Below are positions 6,298 to 7,291 of a DNA stretch of 7,291 bases, piece after piece. Numbering within the stretch: the stretch's first letter is position 1; every line of letters begins with the position of its first letter. The stretch lies in assembly GCA_947482805.1 (NCBI GenBank), contig CANKLK010000107.1, positions 1 to 7,291 of the forward strand, read 5' to 3'. The position numbers were made by a program, and so were the translations under genes. Source of the DNA: Flavobacteriaceae bacterium. Lineage in GTDB: Bacteria > Bacteroidota > Bacteroidia > Flavobacteriales > Flavobacteriaceae. A model generated the notes under the pieces. It worked only from the letters and a program-made list of their open reading frames with translations, made no database searches and had not been told where the DNA came from.

Positions 6298-7291
6298 TTA
6301 TAACGATTTCATGTTCTCGCATAGTTCATCAAATGATTTTTTCCCTTCGTATTTTATGATTTGAGAATGACGCCCTTCTAAAAGCACGGGGCTTGTTTTT
6401 CCAAAAGCTTTCAATTTATACTCTTTAGGTTTATCACCCCAATTGAAAACCCCAAGATAAATATCCTTATCCTTTCGGGCAATTATCAACTCGAACCCAT
6501 CTTGCTTGTTAGTTCCATGCTCCCAAAAATCCAACGGCACGGTTTCTTCCATTGCAGGAAACTCAAAAACTTCTTTTGCTAATGCCTTACGTTCTGGGCG
6601 AAGTGTCATCAAATTATCACTTTGCAAACGGGTAGTGCCATATAGTTTATTAAAATCGGCCCACATTTGAGCTTCATTCATCGTCATACTATGTCCGTGT
6701 TTTACATCTTCTTGAGACACTGTTGCGTCTTCGTCTATGGCTTCGCGGAAAACAAGGTAATCGGCATCGCCATTGAATACTTTACCACTTAAGTAAAAGT
6801 TACTAAGATTACCCAAACAGCGCTCAGGAAAAGCTTGGTAAATAGGATTGATGTCTCCACCCGTTCGCATACCGTCTACAAATCCAATAGTTGGCCCAAA
6901 AACAGCTGAACAACCCAAGAAATAGATATCGTCTCCCATGGCTTCCCGCATAGTTTTCATTCCCAAACGAAAACGTTCTACCCCTGTGATTGTTGGATCG
7001 TAGGCTTTGAAACTTTTAACATGTTTGTTTTTAAGTTTGGTGTCATTCTCGAGTCCGTAACGCATAAAATCCACCTTGAAATACCGAATTCCCCAACTAT
7101 CCTTCATGTTTTTTATGCAATCTGCGATATGTGCTCTTGCTCCTGGATGGGAGTAATCAAAATAAATATAACGCATAACTTTGTCTGCTTTTTTATTCTC
7201 TTCGACAACCAACTTTCCATCCTGATCGTGAAGGAAGTACTCAGGATGCGTTTTATAAATTTCAGATGCTTCATCCCCTCTAAACCCATCA
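6298..7291 (-). CDS. Alpha-galactosidase-like glycoside hydrolase (clan GH-D, GH36-type), 5' end outside window
   Basis: The reading frame stays open to the right edge, giving 330 visible residues; the true start is upstream. An internal TTG near 7212 is not the start, because homologous-looking sequence (HPEYFLHDQDG) continues before it in frame. The protein shows the retaining alpha-galactosidase core. KVDFM has its Asp (codon 7071-7069) as the expected nucleophile after a strand (RYFKVDF). MRTGGDI has its Asp (codon 6855-6853) as the expected acid/base. They are 72 residues apart, close to the roughly 70 of GH36 and longer than the roughly 55 of GH27. LGCSAVFGPTIG lies between them, as the C-x-G stretch does in this clan. 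The C-terminal 90 or so residues look like the small antiparallel beta domain (ELIIARKD, YLGVFNWGD). Known chemistry: hydrolysis of terminal alpha-galactosyl bonds, with some relatives taking other alpha-sugars. Cell location is unknown, since any signal peptide lies outside. G+C appears somewhat higher than in the genes downstream. Confidence 0.85.
   Translation of the reverse strand, partial: DGFRGDEASEIYKTHPEYFLHDQDGKLVVEENKKADKVMRYIYFDYSHPGARAHIADCIKNMKDSWGIRYFKVDFMRYGLENDTKLKNKHVKSFKAYDPTITGVERFRLGMKTMREAMGDDIYFLGCSAVFGPTIGFVDGMRTGGDINPIYQAFPERCLGNLSNFYLSGKVFNGDADYLVFREAIDEDATVSQEDVKHGHSMTMNEAQMWADFNKLYGTTRLQSDNLMTLRPERKALAKEVFEFPAMEETVPLDFWEHGTNKQDGFELIIARKDKDIYLGVFNWGDKPKEYKLKAFGKTSPVLLEGRHSQIIKYEGKKSFDELCENMKSL

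Noticed and set aside
7210..7212. TTG as the start of the alpha-galactosidase gene
   Set aside because: The same frame continues open to base 7291 with family-like sequence (HPEYFLHDQDG), so the gene starts beyond the window.
1..7291. tRNA, rRNA, CRISPR array, insertion sequence or long repeats
   Set aside because: None was seen on either strand: no regularly spaced repeats, no transposase motifs and no tRNA-like cloverleaf in the gene-free parts.

Overview
The window looks like part of a polysaccharide utilization locus (PUL) from a Bacteroidota bacterium, most likely a flavobacterium. Four things point there: a SusC/SusD pair, a type IX secretion (T9SS) C-terminal sorting domain, AT-rich DNA, and start codons preceded by A-rich stretches without Shine-Dalgarno sequences. 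Genus and species cannot be fixed from the sequence.

Everything recognisable lies on the minus strand, so transcription runs from high to low coordinates. In that order: (1) an alpha-galactosidase-like glycoside hydrolase of clan GH-D (7291-6298), whose N-terminus lies beyond the right edge; (2) a secreted, probably clan GH-A TIM-barrel hydrolase with a T9SS sorting domain (6233-4230); (3) a small exported LTxxQ/Spy-CpxP-like protein (4121-3783), followed by a clear intrinsic terminator (3757-3728); (4) a gene-free stretch of about 340 bases with a possible promoter and short repeats; (5) a full SusC-like TonB-dependent transporter (3443-363); and (6) 9 bases further on, the first 117 codons of a SusD-like lipoprotein, cut by the left edge.

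The likely division of labour follows the known Sus model. The T9SS-exported enzyme acts on a polysaccharide at or outside the cell surface. SusD captures the oligosaccharides and SusC imports them with TonB energy. The alpha-galactosidase then removes alpha-galactosyl residues. Both enzyme types suggest a galactose-containing glycan, but the exact substrate cannot be read from this window: no sulfatase, lyase or regulator gene is visible. The LTxxQ protein has no obvious catabolic role and may be a passenger or an envelope-stress protein.

I found no RNA gene, insertion sequence, CRISPR array or clear novel system. The points most worth following are the family-level identity of the secreted hydrolase, the LTxxQ gene placed between the enzymes and susCD, and the repeat/promoter arrangement upstream of susC.
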